Shown here: positions 35,735-43,949 of the stretch, one piece after another
Layout: each line of letters begins with the position of its first letter
Position numbering within the stretch: position 1 is the first letter of the stretch
DNA from: Nonomuraea montanisoli
Lineage (GTDB): Bacteria; Actinomycetota; Actinomycetes; Streptosporangiales; Streptosporangiaceae
Assembly (NCBI RefSeq): GCF_013363975.1
Contig: NZ_JABWGN010000024.1
Location: 29,359-93,358, forward strand
Direction: 5' to 3'
DNA: 64,000 nucleotides
Program-made: the position numbers and the translations under genes
Notes under the pieces: generated by a model
The model's input: only the letters and a program-made list of their open reading frames with translations
The model's database searches: none
What the model was told of the DNA's origin: nothing

Positions 35735-36154
35735 ATGATCCTGACCAGCTTCTATCCGGTCATCGCCACCGCGCGGGTGGTTGAGTCCCGCGACTTCTAC
35801 ACCCGGCTGTTCGGGTTCGAGATCACCTTCGAGGCCGACTGGTACGTGAGCCTGCGACGGCCGGGGGAGCGGGCGTACGAGCTGGCCCTGCTCGATCACG
35901 CCCACCCGACCGTGCCGGAGGGATACCGGCAGCCCGTGCGCGGGCTGCTGCTCAACTTCGAGGTCGAGGACGTCGACGCCGAGTGGGAGCGGCTCGTCCT
36001 GCGCGAGGGCCTGCGGCCCGAGCTCGGCCTGCGCAGCGAGGACTTCGGGCAGCGGCACTTCATCGTGGCCGACCCCAACGGCGTCCTGATCGACGTCATC
36101 ACCCCCATCGCGCCGTCCGGCGCCTACGCGGACCAGTACGTCGCCGCCGGGTGA
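35735..36154 (+). CDS. VOC family protein under TetR control
   Basis: 139 residues: MILTSFYPVIATARVVESRDFYTRLFGFEITFEADWYVSL, then LLLNFEVEDVDAEWERL, ending GQRHFIVADPNGVLIDVIT. The fold is glyoxalase/bleomycin-resistance-like, with two His/Glu-type metal positions possible. AGGAGGG lies 7-8 nt before the ATG. The tandem palindromes in front of it indicate repression by the divergent TetR, so it is probably induced by a toxic ligand. Confidence 0.88.
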   Translation: MILTSFYPVIATARVVESRDFYTRLFGFEITFEADWYVSLRRPGERAYELALLDHAHPTVPEGYRQPVRGLLLNFEVEDVDAEWERLVLREGLRPELGLRSEDFGQRHFIVADPNGVLIDVITPIAPSGAYADQYVAAG

Positions 36155-36196
36155 GACGCGGCCGCGCTCACCGGCCGGTCATCGCCTCCCCGGGCG

Positions 36197-37177
36197 TCAG
36201 AGCCTGCCGAGCCCCCGGGCCAGGACCGTGGCGGTCTGGGCGATGGTCTTCTCGTCGATGGGCAGGCCGGGGGTGCGGTTGGTGTAGACGGCCATGACGA
36301 TCGGGGCCGCGTCCTTGCTCGGCCAGATGACGGCGATGGCGTTGCCGCCGCCGAACCCGTCGGAGTTGGTGCCGGTCCGGTCGCCGATCGTCCACGTCTT
36401 GGGCAGGCCGGCTCGGATGCGGTTGGCGCCGGTCTTGTTGCCCAGCAGCCAGGCCACGAACTGCTTGCGGTCATCGGGGTGCAGGGCGTTCCCGAGCGCG
36501 AGCAGCCGCAGGTCGGCGGCGATGGCCGCGGGCGTGGTGGTGTCGCGCCTGTCCTTGGGGGTCCAGTCGTTGAGCGCGGGGTGCCAGCGGTCCATCCGCG
36601 AGACCGGGTCCTTCAGCGAGCGGAAGTACCCGGTCAGGCCGGCGGGCCCGCCGATCTGCTTGAGCAGCAGGTTGGAGGCGGTGCCGTCGCTGACGCTGGT
36701 GGCCGCCTCGCAGAGCTGGGCGACGGTCAGGCCGTCCTCGACGTGCTTCTCGGTGACCGGCGAGCCGGGTGTCAGCTCGTCGGCGGTCCACTTGACGAGC
36801 TTGTCCATCAGGCCGGGCTCGGAGGTGCGGGCCTTGTGCAGCACGGCGGCGCAGAGCGGCGCCTTGAACGTGGACAGCAACGCGAAGCGCTCACTCGCCC
36901 GATAGGTGAGGGTCCTGCCCGTGGCCGTGTCCACCGCGTACGCGCCGATGCGGCCCTGGAAGGCCGACTCCAGCGCGCGCAGTTCCTTGCGCACCTGCGC
37001 CTCGCCCGGAGCCGTCGTGGCGGCGGCCGGCGCGGCGGTCGCGGCGACGGCCGCGCCGGACGTGCCGCCCGACAGGAGGGAGACCGCCAGGACGGCGGCG
37101 GGCAGCGTCGCGGCGGCGCGGCGAAGACGGCGGAAGTCGCGGGGCTCGCGGGGCTCGCGGAGCTCGAGATGTCGCAT
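36197..37177 (-). CDS. Class A beta-lactamase-like protein lacking Glu166
   Basis: 326 residues with a signal peptide. The class A fold is plain: S102-TFK (Ambler S70/K73), SDG at 163-165 (S130-D131-N132 becomes SDG), the omega loop RWHPALND (canonical RWEPELN; E166 replaced by H199), and RTG at 267-269 (K234-T-G). The general base Glu is missing and Asn132 and Lys234 are substituted. It may be a slow acylating enzyme, a DD-peptidase/transpeptidase-like sensor, or use His as base. ATG 37177 follows AGAGGAT. Monocistronic. Confidence 0.88.
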   Translation of the reverse strand: MRHLELREPREPRDFRRLRRAAATLPAAVLAVSLLSGGTSGAAVAATAAPAAATTAPGEAQVRKELRALESAFQGRIGAYAVDTATGRTLTYRASERFALLSTFKAPLCAAVLHKARTSEPGLMDKLVKWTADELTPGSPVTEKHVEDGLTVAQLCEAATSVSDGTASNLLLKQIGGPAGLTGYFRSLKDPVSRMDRWHPALNDWTPKDRRDTTTPAAIAADLRLLALGNALHPDDRKQFVAWLLGNKTGANRIRAGLPKTWTIGDRTGTNSDGFGGGNAIAVIWPSKDAAPIVMAVYTNRTPGLPIDEKTIAQTATVLARGLGRL

Positions 37178-37328
37178 GTCGGATCCTCTGCTGATGATCG
37201 GTCAGAGGTCAGGAGCAAAACAGATGCGATCAGGCGATGTCCAATACCAGTATCGAGCCGCGATCGATATCCGATTCCTTATCATCCCTGGTGGACGACC
37301 CTGCCGAGCGCCGCCAGACCGCGGCCGC

Positions 37329-38150
37329 TCACCGGCCGGCGAGCCAGGCGCGGATCTCGTCCATGAGCGGGACGGGCGCGTCGTGGTGCATCAGGTGGCC
37401 GGCGTCCTCGATCAGCGCGAGCTCCGCGCCGGGGATCAGGCTCCGCAGCCGCTGGGCGACCTCGACGGGGATCCAGGCGTCGCGGGTGCCCCAGAGGATC
37501 CGCACCGGGATGCGGACGCGCCCGAGGTGGCGCTCGTTCTCCTCCAGGAAGCGCTCGTCGTAGCCGGCGATCTGCCGGTAGAAGGCGGGCTGGCCGTCGT
37601 CGCCGGTCCACGGCCGCACGAGGGCGTCGAGGTCGTCGTCGCGCAGGCCGCGATGGCTCGCGCCCTGGATGTACGCGCGCACGATCGCGGCGTGGATGTA
37701 GGCCGGCAGCCCGCCCAGGACGTCCGGGTGCTCCTGGACGAACCTGAAGAACGGCGAGCCGCTGGGCGGGATGGCGACGACGTCGACGAGCATGAGCGAG
37801 GCGTAGCCGACGCCCAGGCTCAGGTGGGTGCGCAGGGACACGGCGCCGCCGAAGTCGTGGGCGATCACGTGCGGCCGGTCCAGGCCCCAGTGGCCGAGCA
37901 GGGCCGCGAAGGCGTCGGCCTGCGCGCCGAAGTCCACCGGGTGCCCGGCGTGTTGGGAGGAGCTGCCGTAGCCGGGCATGTCCCACAGGTGGACGGTGAA
38001 GTCGCGGCTCAACGCCTCGGCGAACGGCTGCCAGAGCGCCGACGAGAACGGCGTGCCGTGGCAGAACACCACGGGCGGCCCGGCGCCCGCCCGCCCGCAG
38101 GCGATCCGCCTTCCCTCCCATGCGAAACGTTCGGTGAGTTCCATGCTCAC
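37329..38150 (-). CDS. Alpha/beta hydrolase (haloalkane dehalogenase-like)
   Basis: 273 residues. Oxyanion motif VVFCHGTPFSSALW; the nucleophile elbow is AHDFGGAVS, with Asp as nucleophile as in dehalogenases and epoxide hydrolases. A late acid is in ILWGTRDAWIP and the catalytic His in DAGHLMHHDAP. A His directly follows HGTP at the usual dehalogenase Asn position. Substrate not predictable. The start may be GTG 38150 or ATG 38144. Tandem with the YciI gene 37 bp upstream. Confidence 0.85.
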   Translation of the reverse strand: MSMELTERFAWEGRRIACGRAGAGPPVVFCHGTPFSSALWQPFAEALSRDFTVHLWDMPGYGSSSQHAGHPVDFGAQADAFAALLGHWGLDRPHVIAHDFGGAVSLRTHLSLGVGYASLMLVDVVAIPPSGSPFFRFVQEHPDVLGGLPAYIHAAIVRAYIQGASHRGLRDDDLDALVRPWTGDDGQPAFYRQIAGYDERFLEENERHLGRVRIPVRILWGTRDAWIPVEVAQRLRSLIPGAELALIEDAGHLMHHDAPVPLMDEIRAWLAGR

Positions 38151-38187
38151 CCATGCTAGGGACGGGGGAGCCCCGCGGCCCCGGCGG

Positions 38188-38481
38188 TCAGAGCTGCTGC
38201 CGGTACGCCGACAGCGCGGGGGCGGTCTTGGTGGCGACGAACTCGGTGATCTCGTGGACGGCGACGCCCTCCTTCGCGAACGGGTCCTCGGCCACGATCG
38301 CGTCCAGCTCCTCGCGCGACACCCCGGCGGCGAGGGTGACCCCGCCGGTGCGCGGCACTTTGCGGCCCGACGCCAGGAACACGCCCGCCTCGTAGTTGCG
38401 GTCCAGCCACTCCACGTGGGCGGACATGAGCGCGTCGATCCGCTCCAGCGGGGAGGTGTAGTGCAGTGAGATCACGAACAT
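38188..38481 (-). CDS. YciI-like protein
   Basis: 97 residues: FVISLHYTSPLERIDALMSAHVEWLDRNYEAGVFLASG, then PRTGGVTLAAG and DPFAKEGVAVHEITEF. These are the YciI-family residues (His in HxxWL, Asp/Pro-Phe loop). Possible lyase or dehydrochlorinase-like enzyme. It is probably the first gene of a two-gene unit with the downstream hydrolase. Confidence 0.88.
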   Translation of the reverse strand: MFVISLHYTSPLERIDALMSAHVEWLDRNYEAGVFLASGRKVPRTGGVTLAAGVSREELDAIVAEDPFAKEGVAVHEITEFVATKTAPALSAYRQQL

Positions 38482-38570
38482 GGCCCGAGTCTAGTTTCGC
38501 CTGCTCGGCGGCTTCGTCCCGGACCATCCCTCCCGGGGGCCGGGCCATCCCTCCCGGGGGCGCGCGGGGA

Positions 38571-38783
38571 TCACGGGGTGCCGGCGGGGATCGCCCGGCG
38601 GTGGGCCCCCGCGGTCACGGCGGGCTCCTCGGACCGGGGCTTGGCCTCGACGTCGGAGCACTTCCCCTGGCAGAAGCCATGGGCGACGATCAGCCGGGCG
38701 CGGGCGGCCGTGTAGGCGGTCGGATCCGCGGCGGCGATCACACCCTGGCAGCTCGGGCAGATGAGCGACTGATCGGCTGTCAT
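38571..38783 (-). CDS. Small Cys-rich zinc-ribbon protein
   Basis: 70 residues: MTADQSLICPSCQGVIAAADP, then GFCQGKCSDVEAKP. CPSC and CxxxC give four zinc ligands. AAGGGG lies upstream of ATG 38783. It resembles small actinobacterial zinc-ribbon proteins of unknown role. Confidence 0.6.
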   Translation of the reverse strand: MTADQSLICPSCQGVIAAADPTAYTAARARLIVAHGFCQGKCSDVEAKPRSEEPAVTAGAHRRAIPAGTP

Positions 38784-38890
38784 GAGAACCCCTTCACAAG
38801 CCGGCGTGAGCGGTGAACGCAGGCACCTATCCGGGAAGGCGGCTCTCACACCTCCCCGGAGCGTCGATCTCGGCGGGACCGGCTTGTCAC

Positions 38891-38902
38891 CCGAAATTTC
38901 GG
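38891..38902. promoter_or_regulatory. Palindrome upstream of GDPD gene
   Basis: CCGAAATTTCGG is a perfect 12-bp palindrome about 95 bp upstream of the GDPD start in an AT-richer patch (38885-38945). Candidate operator. I do not see a convincing tandem PHO box. Confidence 0.35.
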
Positions 38903-38997
38903 CATTATTAGGCCAGAGGTGGGTTTCGGTCCTTACCATAATCGCCGCGGTGATCACCGGTGAGAGTCTCCGGTGCGGACACCGCAGGGAGCTTCAC

Positions 38998-40158
38998 GTG
39001 CGTAAGATCGCAGCCACCGCCCTGGCCCTCCTCGTCCCCCTCGCCGCGGCCCCCGCCGCCTCGGCGTCGGTCGAGCCCGCGCCCGCGGCCGACCGGTCCA
39101 CGGTCGTCGTCGTCGGCCACCGCGGCGCGGCGGGCCACCGTCCCGAGCACACGCAGGGCGGGTACGAGCTGGCCGTGGCCATGGGCGCCGACTGGATCGA
39201 GCCCGACCTGGTGCCGACCAAGGACCACGTGCTGGTCGTCCGGCACGAGAACGAGATCTCCGGCACCACCGACGTGTCCCTGCGCCCCGAGTTCGCCGCC
39301 CGCAGGACCACCAAGGTCGTCGACGGGCGCGACGTGACCGGATGGTTCACCGAGGACTTCACGCTCGCGGAGCTGAAGACGCTGCGGGCGGTCGAGCGGC
39401 TGCCCGCGATCCGCCAGCGCAACACCGTCTACAACGGCTCCTACCAGGTGCTCACCTTCCAGGAGGTGCTCGACCTGGCCAAGCGGCTCTCCCACCGGTA
39501 CGGCCGGCAGGTCGGCGTCTTCCCCGAGACCAAGCACCCCACCTACTTCAGGTCGATCGGGCTGCCGCTGGAGGAGCCGCTGATCGAGACCGTCAAGCGC
39601 AACGGGCTCGACCGGCCGAACAGCCCGGTGGTGGTCCAGTCGTTCGAGCCGTCCAGCCTGAAGCGGGTGGCCAAGGAGCTGCGCGTGCCGCTGTGGCAGG
39701 CGCTGGGCACCACCGGCCGGCCGTACGACCTGACGGCGGCCGGCGACCCGACGACGTACGCGGACATGATGAAGCCCGAGGGACTGGCGAAGATCGCCAC
39801 GTACGCCCAGTGGATCGGGCCGGACAAGTCGTCGGCGATCCCGGTCAACCCCGACGGCGGCTCGGGCACCCCGACGACGCTCGTGTCCGACGCGCACAAG
39901 GCCGGGCTGAGGATCGGCGTGTACACCTTCCGCAGCGAGAACCAGTACCTGCCCCTGCAGCTGCGCCGCGGCCAGGCGCCGACCGACCACGGTGACGCGC
40001 TGGCGGAGTACCGCGCGCACCTGGACCTGGGCGTGGACGCCTTCGTCACCGACTACCCGGACGCCGCCGTCCTGGTCAGGGCCGAGCGCGGCGCGCCGCG
40101 CAAGCAGGTGCAGCCGCAGCAGTTCGACAACGGCCTGCCGGAAGAGGGCCAGGAGTAG
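38998..40158 (+). CDS. Secreted glycerophosphodiester phosphodiesterase
   Basis: 386 residues. A signal peptide (RKIAATALALLVPLAAAPAASA) precedes a GDPD TIM barrel. Catalytic H41-R42 are in VVVVGHRGAAGHRPEHTQGGYE; metal ligands E68 and D70 are in GADWIEPDLV; H84-like in VVRHENEISGTTDV. FVTDYPDAAV closes the barrel. The family hydrolyses glycerophosphodiesters to glycerol-3-phosphate and alcohol, for phosphate scavenging outside the cell. GTG 38998 is chosen because GGGAG lies 6 nt upstream and gives a proper signal peptide. Confidence 0.9.
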   Translation: MRKIAATALALLVPLAAAPAASASVEPAPAADRSTVVVVGHRGAAGHRPEHTQGGYELAVAMGADWIEPDLVPTKDHVLVVRHENEISGTTDVSLRPEFAARRTTKVVDGRDVTGWFTEDFTLAELKTLRAVERLPAIRQRNTVYNGSYQVLTFQEVLDLAKRLSHRYGRQVGVFPETKHPTYFRSIGLPLEEPLIETVKRNGLDRPNSPVVVQSFEPSSLKRVAKELRVPLWQALGTTGRPYDLTAAGDPTTYADMMKPEGLAKIATYAQWIGPDKSSAIPVNPDGGSGTPTTLVSDAHKAGLRIGVYTFRSENQYLPLQLRRGQAPTDHGDALAEYRAHLDLGVDAFVTDYPDAAVLVRAERGAPRKQVQPQQFDNGLPEEGQE

Positions 40159-40189
40159 CCCGGAAGAAGGACGGGAAGACAAGGGCCGG

Positions 40190-40594
40190 TCAGGCCACCT
40201 CGTCCGGGGCGAAGTAGTCGCGCAGCGGGGCGATCCCTCCGTCGCGCAGGCGGAAGATCTGCACCAGCGACATGGCGCTCGCCCCGGCGGGGCCGTCGAA
40301 GGCGGTGTCGAGCCCCACGACGAACACGTCGGGGTCGGTCGTGGCGTGCAGCACGTAGCGGGTCCTGTCCACGTTCACGGTGCGCTCCGTCGTCGCCGGC
40401 CGGCCGTAGTACGCGGCCATGGCCCGGCGGATCTCCTCGCGTCCCTCCAGACGCCGAGGGAAGGCGTGACCGGCCGGGACGAGCGGCGCCTCCAGGACGC
40501 CGTCGGCGGTGAACATCGCGGCCGGCGCGTCGGCGTCGCGGGTCATCCCGGCCCACACGTACCGGTGGTAGATCTCCTGGTGGCTCTGGGGCAC
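40190..40594 (-). CDS. SnoaL/NTF2-like small protein
   Basis: 134 residues: EIYHRYVWAGMTRDADAPAAMFTADGVLEAPLVPAG, then LEGREEIRRAMAAYY, then MSLVQIFRLRDGGIAPLRDYFAP. This is the NTF2-like cone fold used by polyketide cyclases, isomerases and many binding proteins. GTG 40594 has GAGGAG at 7 nt. It is probably cotranscribed with the oxidoreductase upstream and controlled by the divergent TetR. Confidence 0.85.
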   Translation of the reverse strand: MPQSHQEIYHRYVWAGMTRDADAPAAMFTADGVLEAPLVPAGHAFPRRLEGREEIRRAMAAYYGRPATTERTVNVDRTRYVLHATTDPDVFVVGLDTAFDGPAGASAMSLVQIFRLRDGGIAPLRDYFAPDEVA

Positions 40595-40628
40595 GGCACG
40601 CTCCTCGGACTCGTTCGGGAGCCACACC

Positions 40629-41657
40629 CTACGGCGTGAGGACGATCTTCCCGGCCACCGTGCCGGACTCGGCCAGCCGCATGGCGTCGGCGACGCGGTC
40701 GAGCGGCAGCTCGGCGGCGATCCGGGCGGTGACGTCGCCGCGCCGGAGGGCCGCGAAGACCTGGGTGAGGTCGGCGCGCAGCCGCGCCCGGAACGCGTTC
40801 TTCGCCAGGGCCCGCCCGGCCCAGACGTTGAAGAAGTACGCGCGGCGGCGGTTGGGCAGCGCGTTCCACAGCCACACCCGGGCCAGCAGCTTGAGCACCG
40901 GCCACTGCTTGGACCCCTCGTCGTCCCGGGTGGAGGCGCTGCCGTACGAGACGAGCGTGCCGCCGGGCGCCAGCAGCCGCCAGGAGGCGACGACGCCGCG
41001 CCCGCCGACGTGGTCGAAGACGGCGTCCACCCCGCCGGGGGCCAGCTCGCGGACGCGCGCGGCGACGTCATCGCGGTAGTCGACCGGCACGACGCCGTGC
41101 CGCCGCAGCGTGTCGTGGTGGCGCGGCGACGCGGTGCCGATCACCCTCACGCCCGCGGCCCGCGCCAGGTCGGCCAGGACCGACCCCACGCCGCCGTTGG
41201 CGCCGTGCACCAGGACCGTCTGTCCCGCGCGGACCCGGGCCTTGCGGTGCAGCATCTGCCAGGCGGTGATGCCGTTGACCACCACGGTCTCCGCCTCCGC
41301 CGCGCTGATCCCCTCGGGCACCTCCACCACGTCCGCCGCCTCGACGATCACGTGGCTGGCCCAGCCGCCGACCTTGACCAGCGCGGCCACCCGGACTCCG
41401 GCCAGGCCGGGGTCGACGCCCTCGCCGGTCGCGACCACCGTGCCGACCACGTCGTAGCCGGGCACGAACGGGAACGGCGGCTGGTCGTAGTACCGGCCGC
41501 GGCGCATCTGCTGCTCGGCGAAGGAGACCCCGGTCGCCTCCATCCGGACGAGGACCTGGCCGGGGCCCGCGGCCGGGACGGCGCCGTGCCTGATCCGCAG
41601 CCCTTCCGGCTCCACCTTGCCGGGCAGGACGACCTCGACGAGTTCTCCGGCGTTCAT
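40629..41657 (-). CDS. Zinc-independent MDR oxidoreductase (quinone oxidoreductase type)
   Basis: 342 residues. N-terminal GroES-like domain (GQVLVRMEATGVSFAEQQMRRGRYYDQPPFPFVPGYDVVGTVV), then a Rossmann NADPH fold (QTVLVHGANGGVGSVLADLARAAG). It lacks the catalytic-zinc Cys/His set, so it is a quinone/enoyl reductase-type MDR. ATG 41657 follows GGAGG. It is divergent from a TetR gene and is its likely target, together with the NTF2-like gene. Confidence 0.9.
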   Translation of the reverse strand: MNAGELVEVVLPGKVEPEGLRIRHGAVPAAGPGQVLVRMEATGVSFAEQQMRRGRYYDQPPFPFVPGYDVVGTVVATGEGVDPGLAGVRVAALVKVGGWASHVIVEAADVVEVPEGISAAEAETVVVNGITAWQMLHRKARVRAGQTVLVHGANGGVGSVLADLARAAGVRVIGTASPRHHDTLRRHGVVPVDYRDDVAARVRELAPGGVDAVFDHVGGRGVVASWRLLAPGGTLVSYGSASTRDDEGSKQWPVLKLLARVWLWNALPNRRRAYFFNVWAGRALAKNAFRARLRADLTQVFAALRRGDVTARIAAELPLDRVADAMRLAESGTVAGKIVLTP

Positions 41658-41698
41658 GACGACCTCCGCGATAGTTACTGGCTCTTGCGTCCGTTAGA

Positions 41699-41708
41699 AG
41701 TTATAACT
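41699..41708. promoter_or_regulatory. Candidate TetR operator, MDR/tetR intergenic
   Basis: AGTTATAACT is a perfect 10-bp palindrome in the AT-rich part of the 133-bp divergent gap. A related ggttctaacc lies downstream near 41745. Either could be the operator. Confidence 0.35.
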
Positions 41709-41790
41709 CTGTGCGCCGAGAGGCGTCAAGGGGTTTCCTGATAGGTTCTAACCACGGCTGGAGGGTCTAAGAGGTGGAGGGCGGCAGGGC

Positions 41791-42495
41791 ATGGCGGAAA
41801 CGGGCACGAAGGCCCCGCGCGAGCGCTACCGCGCCCAGGTGCGCGCGGAGATCAAGGAGCGCGCGTGGGAGCAGATCGCCACCGCGGGCGCCTCCGCGCT
41901 GTCCCTCAACGCGATCGCCAGGAGCATGGGCATGAGCGGCCCCGCGCTCTACCGGTACTTCGCCGGCCGCGACGAGCTGATCACCGAGCTCATCAGGGAC
42001 GCCTACCGGAGCCTCGCCGACGCCTTCCACGCGGCCGCCACCGGCTCCGACCCCGCGGGCCCCGACCCCCTGGGCCCCGACGCCCCGGGCCCCGACGTCG
42101 CCCGCCCCGACGTGGACGCGCTGGCCCGCGCCCTGCGCCGCTGGGCGCTCGACGACCCCCACCGCTACTTCCTCATCTACGGCACGCCCGTCCCCGGCTA
42201 CCACGCCCCCGACGACATCACCGCGATCGCGTCCGAGATCATGGCGACCCTGCTCGACGCCTGCGCCGCGTCGCCCTCGGACCGCCCCGCGACGCCGTTC
42301 GACGCCCATCTCGACGAGCACCGGCAGTGGGCGGGCGGCCATCCGGCTCCTCCCGCCGCCCTGCGCCGGGCCATGGCGTTCTGGACCCGGCTGCACGGCG
42401 TCCTGTCCCTGGAGCTCGCCGGTCACTTCACCGGGATGGGCTTCGACCCGGCGCTGCTCTTCGAGGCCGAACTGGACGACCTGCGGGTGACCTGA
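41791..42495 (+). CDS. TetR/AcrR family regulator with Pro-Asp-Gly linker
   Basis: 234 residues. HTH at about 15-60 (RAEIKERAWEQIATAGASALSLNAIARSMGMSGPALYRYFAGRDELI). Residues about 85-112 are a low-complexity linker (SDPAGPDPLGPDAPGPDVAR) before the C-terminal ligand domain of the TetR_C_13 type. GGAGGG precedes the ATG. It is divergent from the MDR oxidoreductase gene and presumably controls it. Confidence 0.9.
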   Translation: MAETGTKAPRERYRAQVRAEIKERAWEQIATAGASALSLNAIARSMGMSGPALYRYFAGRDELITELIRDAYRSLADAFHAAATGSDPAGPDPLGPDAPGPDVARPDVDALARALRRWALDDPHRYFLIYGTPVPGYHAPDDITAIASEIMATLLDACAASPSDRPATPFDAHLDEHRQWAGGHPAPPAALRRAMAFWTRLHGVLSLELAGHFTGMGFDPALLFEAELDDLRVT

Positions 42496-42556
42496 GCACA
42501 CCCCGGCATCCCCGGGCGCCTGGAACATCCGGAAGGTCTCGTTCGTCCTTCGAGAT

Positions 42557-43495
42557 GTGACGAGCTTCCCCGATCTCGACGAGCGACTGCGCGAGGCTGC
42601 CGCCCGCACGCGCCGGGCCGACCACCTGCGGCGGCAGCGTGCGGCCACGGCGGACCAGATCCGGCAGGCCCACGACACCCTGACGGAGCTCGAACGGGAG
42701 CTGGCCCGGGAGGAGCACGACGTCTCCCGCCTGGAAGGCGGCCTGCCCGCCGCCCTGGCCCGCCTGCTGGGCAACCGCGAGGAGCGGCTGGCCCGCGAGC
42801 GCGCCGAGGCGGCCGCCGCCGCACAGCGGGTCGAGGGCCACCGGGCCCGTCTGGCCCAGCTCGACGCGGACGCCCGCGCGGCCGAGGCCGAGCTGGCCGA
42901 GCTGGAGGGAGCCCCCGAGGAGTACGCGGGATTACTGGCCGAGAAGGAGCGGCTGCTCATCAGCGGCGGTGACCCCCGCGCCAGGGAGCTGGCCGACATC
43001 GACGCCGGCCTCCGCCGCGTGGCGGCGGACACGCGCGAGCACACCGAGGCCCACCGCGCCGGGCGGGCCGCGCAGGACGCGCTCGGCGAGGTGCTGCGCC
43101 ACCTCACCTCGGCCCGGCGCGCCTCCACCTGGGACCTGTTCGGCGGCGGCCTGATCGCCGACAGCATCGAGCACGATCGGCTGCGTACCGCCGACCAGGC
43201 CGCCTGGCACGCCCAGCGCGCCCTGGACGTCTTCTCCCGGGAGCTGGCCGACGTCGGCCTCGCGGCACAGCCTCGCCTGCCCAAGGTCGACACGCGGTGG
43301 TTCGTCGACACGTTCTTCGACAACATCATCACCGATGCGATCAAGCATCAGCGCATCGAGAACACCCGCGCCGAGGTCGAGAAGACGGCCCGATGGGTCC
43401 ACGACACGAGCACGCTCATGAACAACCGCTGCGCCCAGCTCCTGGCCGAACGCGAACGGCTGCTGAGCCGGCGGGAGCGGCTGCTGAGCGCCTGA
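42557..43495 (+). CDS. Coiled-coil protein of unknown function
   Basis: 312 residues, strongly helical. About 1-150 is a continuous coiled coil rich in Glu, Arg, Ala and Leu (TLTELERELAREEHDVSRLEG, REERLARERAEAAAAAQRVE). A more globular centre (RRASTWDLFGGGLIADSIEHDRLRTADQAAWHAQRAL) and a C-terminal helical region (about 250-312) follow. I do not recognise a named family; similar actinobacterial proteins are annotated hypothetical. The GTG start has only a weak SD. Confidence 0.7.
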   Translation: MTSFPDLDERLREAAARTRRADHLRRQRAATADQIRQAHDTLTELERELAREEHDVSRLEGGLPAALARLLGNREERLARERAEAAAAAQRVEGHRARLAQLDADARAAEAELAELEGAPEEYAGLLAEKERLLISGGDPRARELADIDAGLRRVAADTREHTEAHRAGRAAQDALGEVLRHLTSARRASTWDLFGGGLIADSIEHDRLRTADQAAWHAQRALDVFSRELADVGLAAQPRLPKVDTRWFVDTFFDNIITDAIKHQRIENTRAEVEKTARWVHDTSTLMNNRCAQLLAERERLLSRRERLLSA

Positions 43496-43571
43496 GTGCG
43501 CTCGACTCGTCGGCGAAGAGTTCTCCACCCCACTTGTGAAGATCGGCACCGATGGGTGATCATGAACCCTC

Positions 43572-43886
43572 GTGACGAAAAAGATCCTTTCCAGCGTCGC
43601 CGGCATCGCCCTGGGGGCCGCCGCCCTCATCGGCGGCACCGCGTCCCCCGCGGCTGCGATCAGCGGCTGCTCCAAGACCGCGAGCACCGACCACTCGGTG
43701 AGCGTCAGGTGCACCAGCGGGCTTGAGACCTACTTCCGGGTCTACGGCTACTTCTGCTCCACTTCGAGCTGCTCGTACATCCCGGGCGGCCTGGTCTACA
43801 AGGGCAGCACGAGCAAGGCCACCAGCGGCGCCTACTACAGCGGCAAGTGGTACGTGAAGGGCTGCTACGTGACCGACGGCTGCTGA
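43572..43886 (+). CDS. Small secreted six-cysteine protein
   Basis: 104 residues. A signal peptide (MTKKILSSVAGIALGAAALI, cleaved after PAAA) gives a mature domain of about 75 residues with six Cys (SGC, VRC, YFC, SSC, KGC, DGC), enough for three disulfides, and many Tyr, Ser and Gly. It could be a small secreted binding protein or inhibitor; no family recognised. A terminator follows immediately. The SD is weak. Confidence 0.75.
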   Translation: MTKKILSSVAGIALGAAALIGGTASPAAAISGCSKTASTDHSVSVRCTSGLETYFRVYGYFCSTSSCSYIPGGLVYKGSTSKATSGAYYSGKWYVKGCYVTDGC

Positions 43887-43892
43887 GCCACC

Positions 43893-43925
43893 CGGGCCTG
43901 GACCTCATTGTTGAGTCCAGGCCCG
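43893..43925. terminator. Terminator hairpin between secreted protein and tetR
   Basis: 11-bp arms (cgggcctggac / gtccaggcccg) around an 11-nt loop. A palindrome and a run of T (gattttt, to 43946) follow on the plus strand. It serves convergent genes. Confidence 0.8.
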
Positions 43926-43939
43926 GAACAGTGTTCCGG
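43923..43939. promoter_or_regulatory. TetR-operator-like palindrome 3' of tetR
   Basis: CCGGAACA-G-TGTTCCGG is a perfect 17-bp palindrome. It shares the GGAAC...GTTCC core with the two operators at the other end of the tetR gene (44570-44607). It sits beside the terminator, not a promoter. Confidence 0.5.
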
Positions 43940-43949
43940 ATTTTTGTGG

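Noticed and set aside
38885..38945. PHO boxes upstream of the GDPD gene
   Set aside because: GTCACCC-like words occur but no tandem 11-bp repeats could be aligned convincingly.
41767..43344. A 525-codon minus-strand frame across a TetR gene and the coiled-coil gene
   Set aside because: Ser/Arg/Ala-rich shadow crossing two plus-strand genes, one of them a clear TetR.
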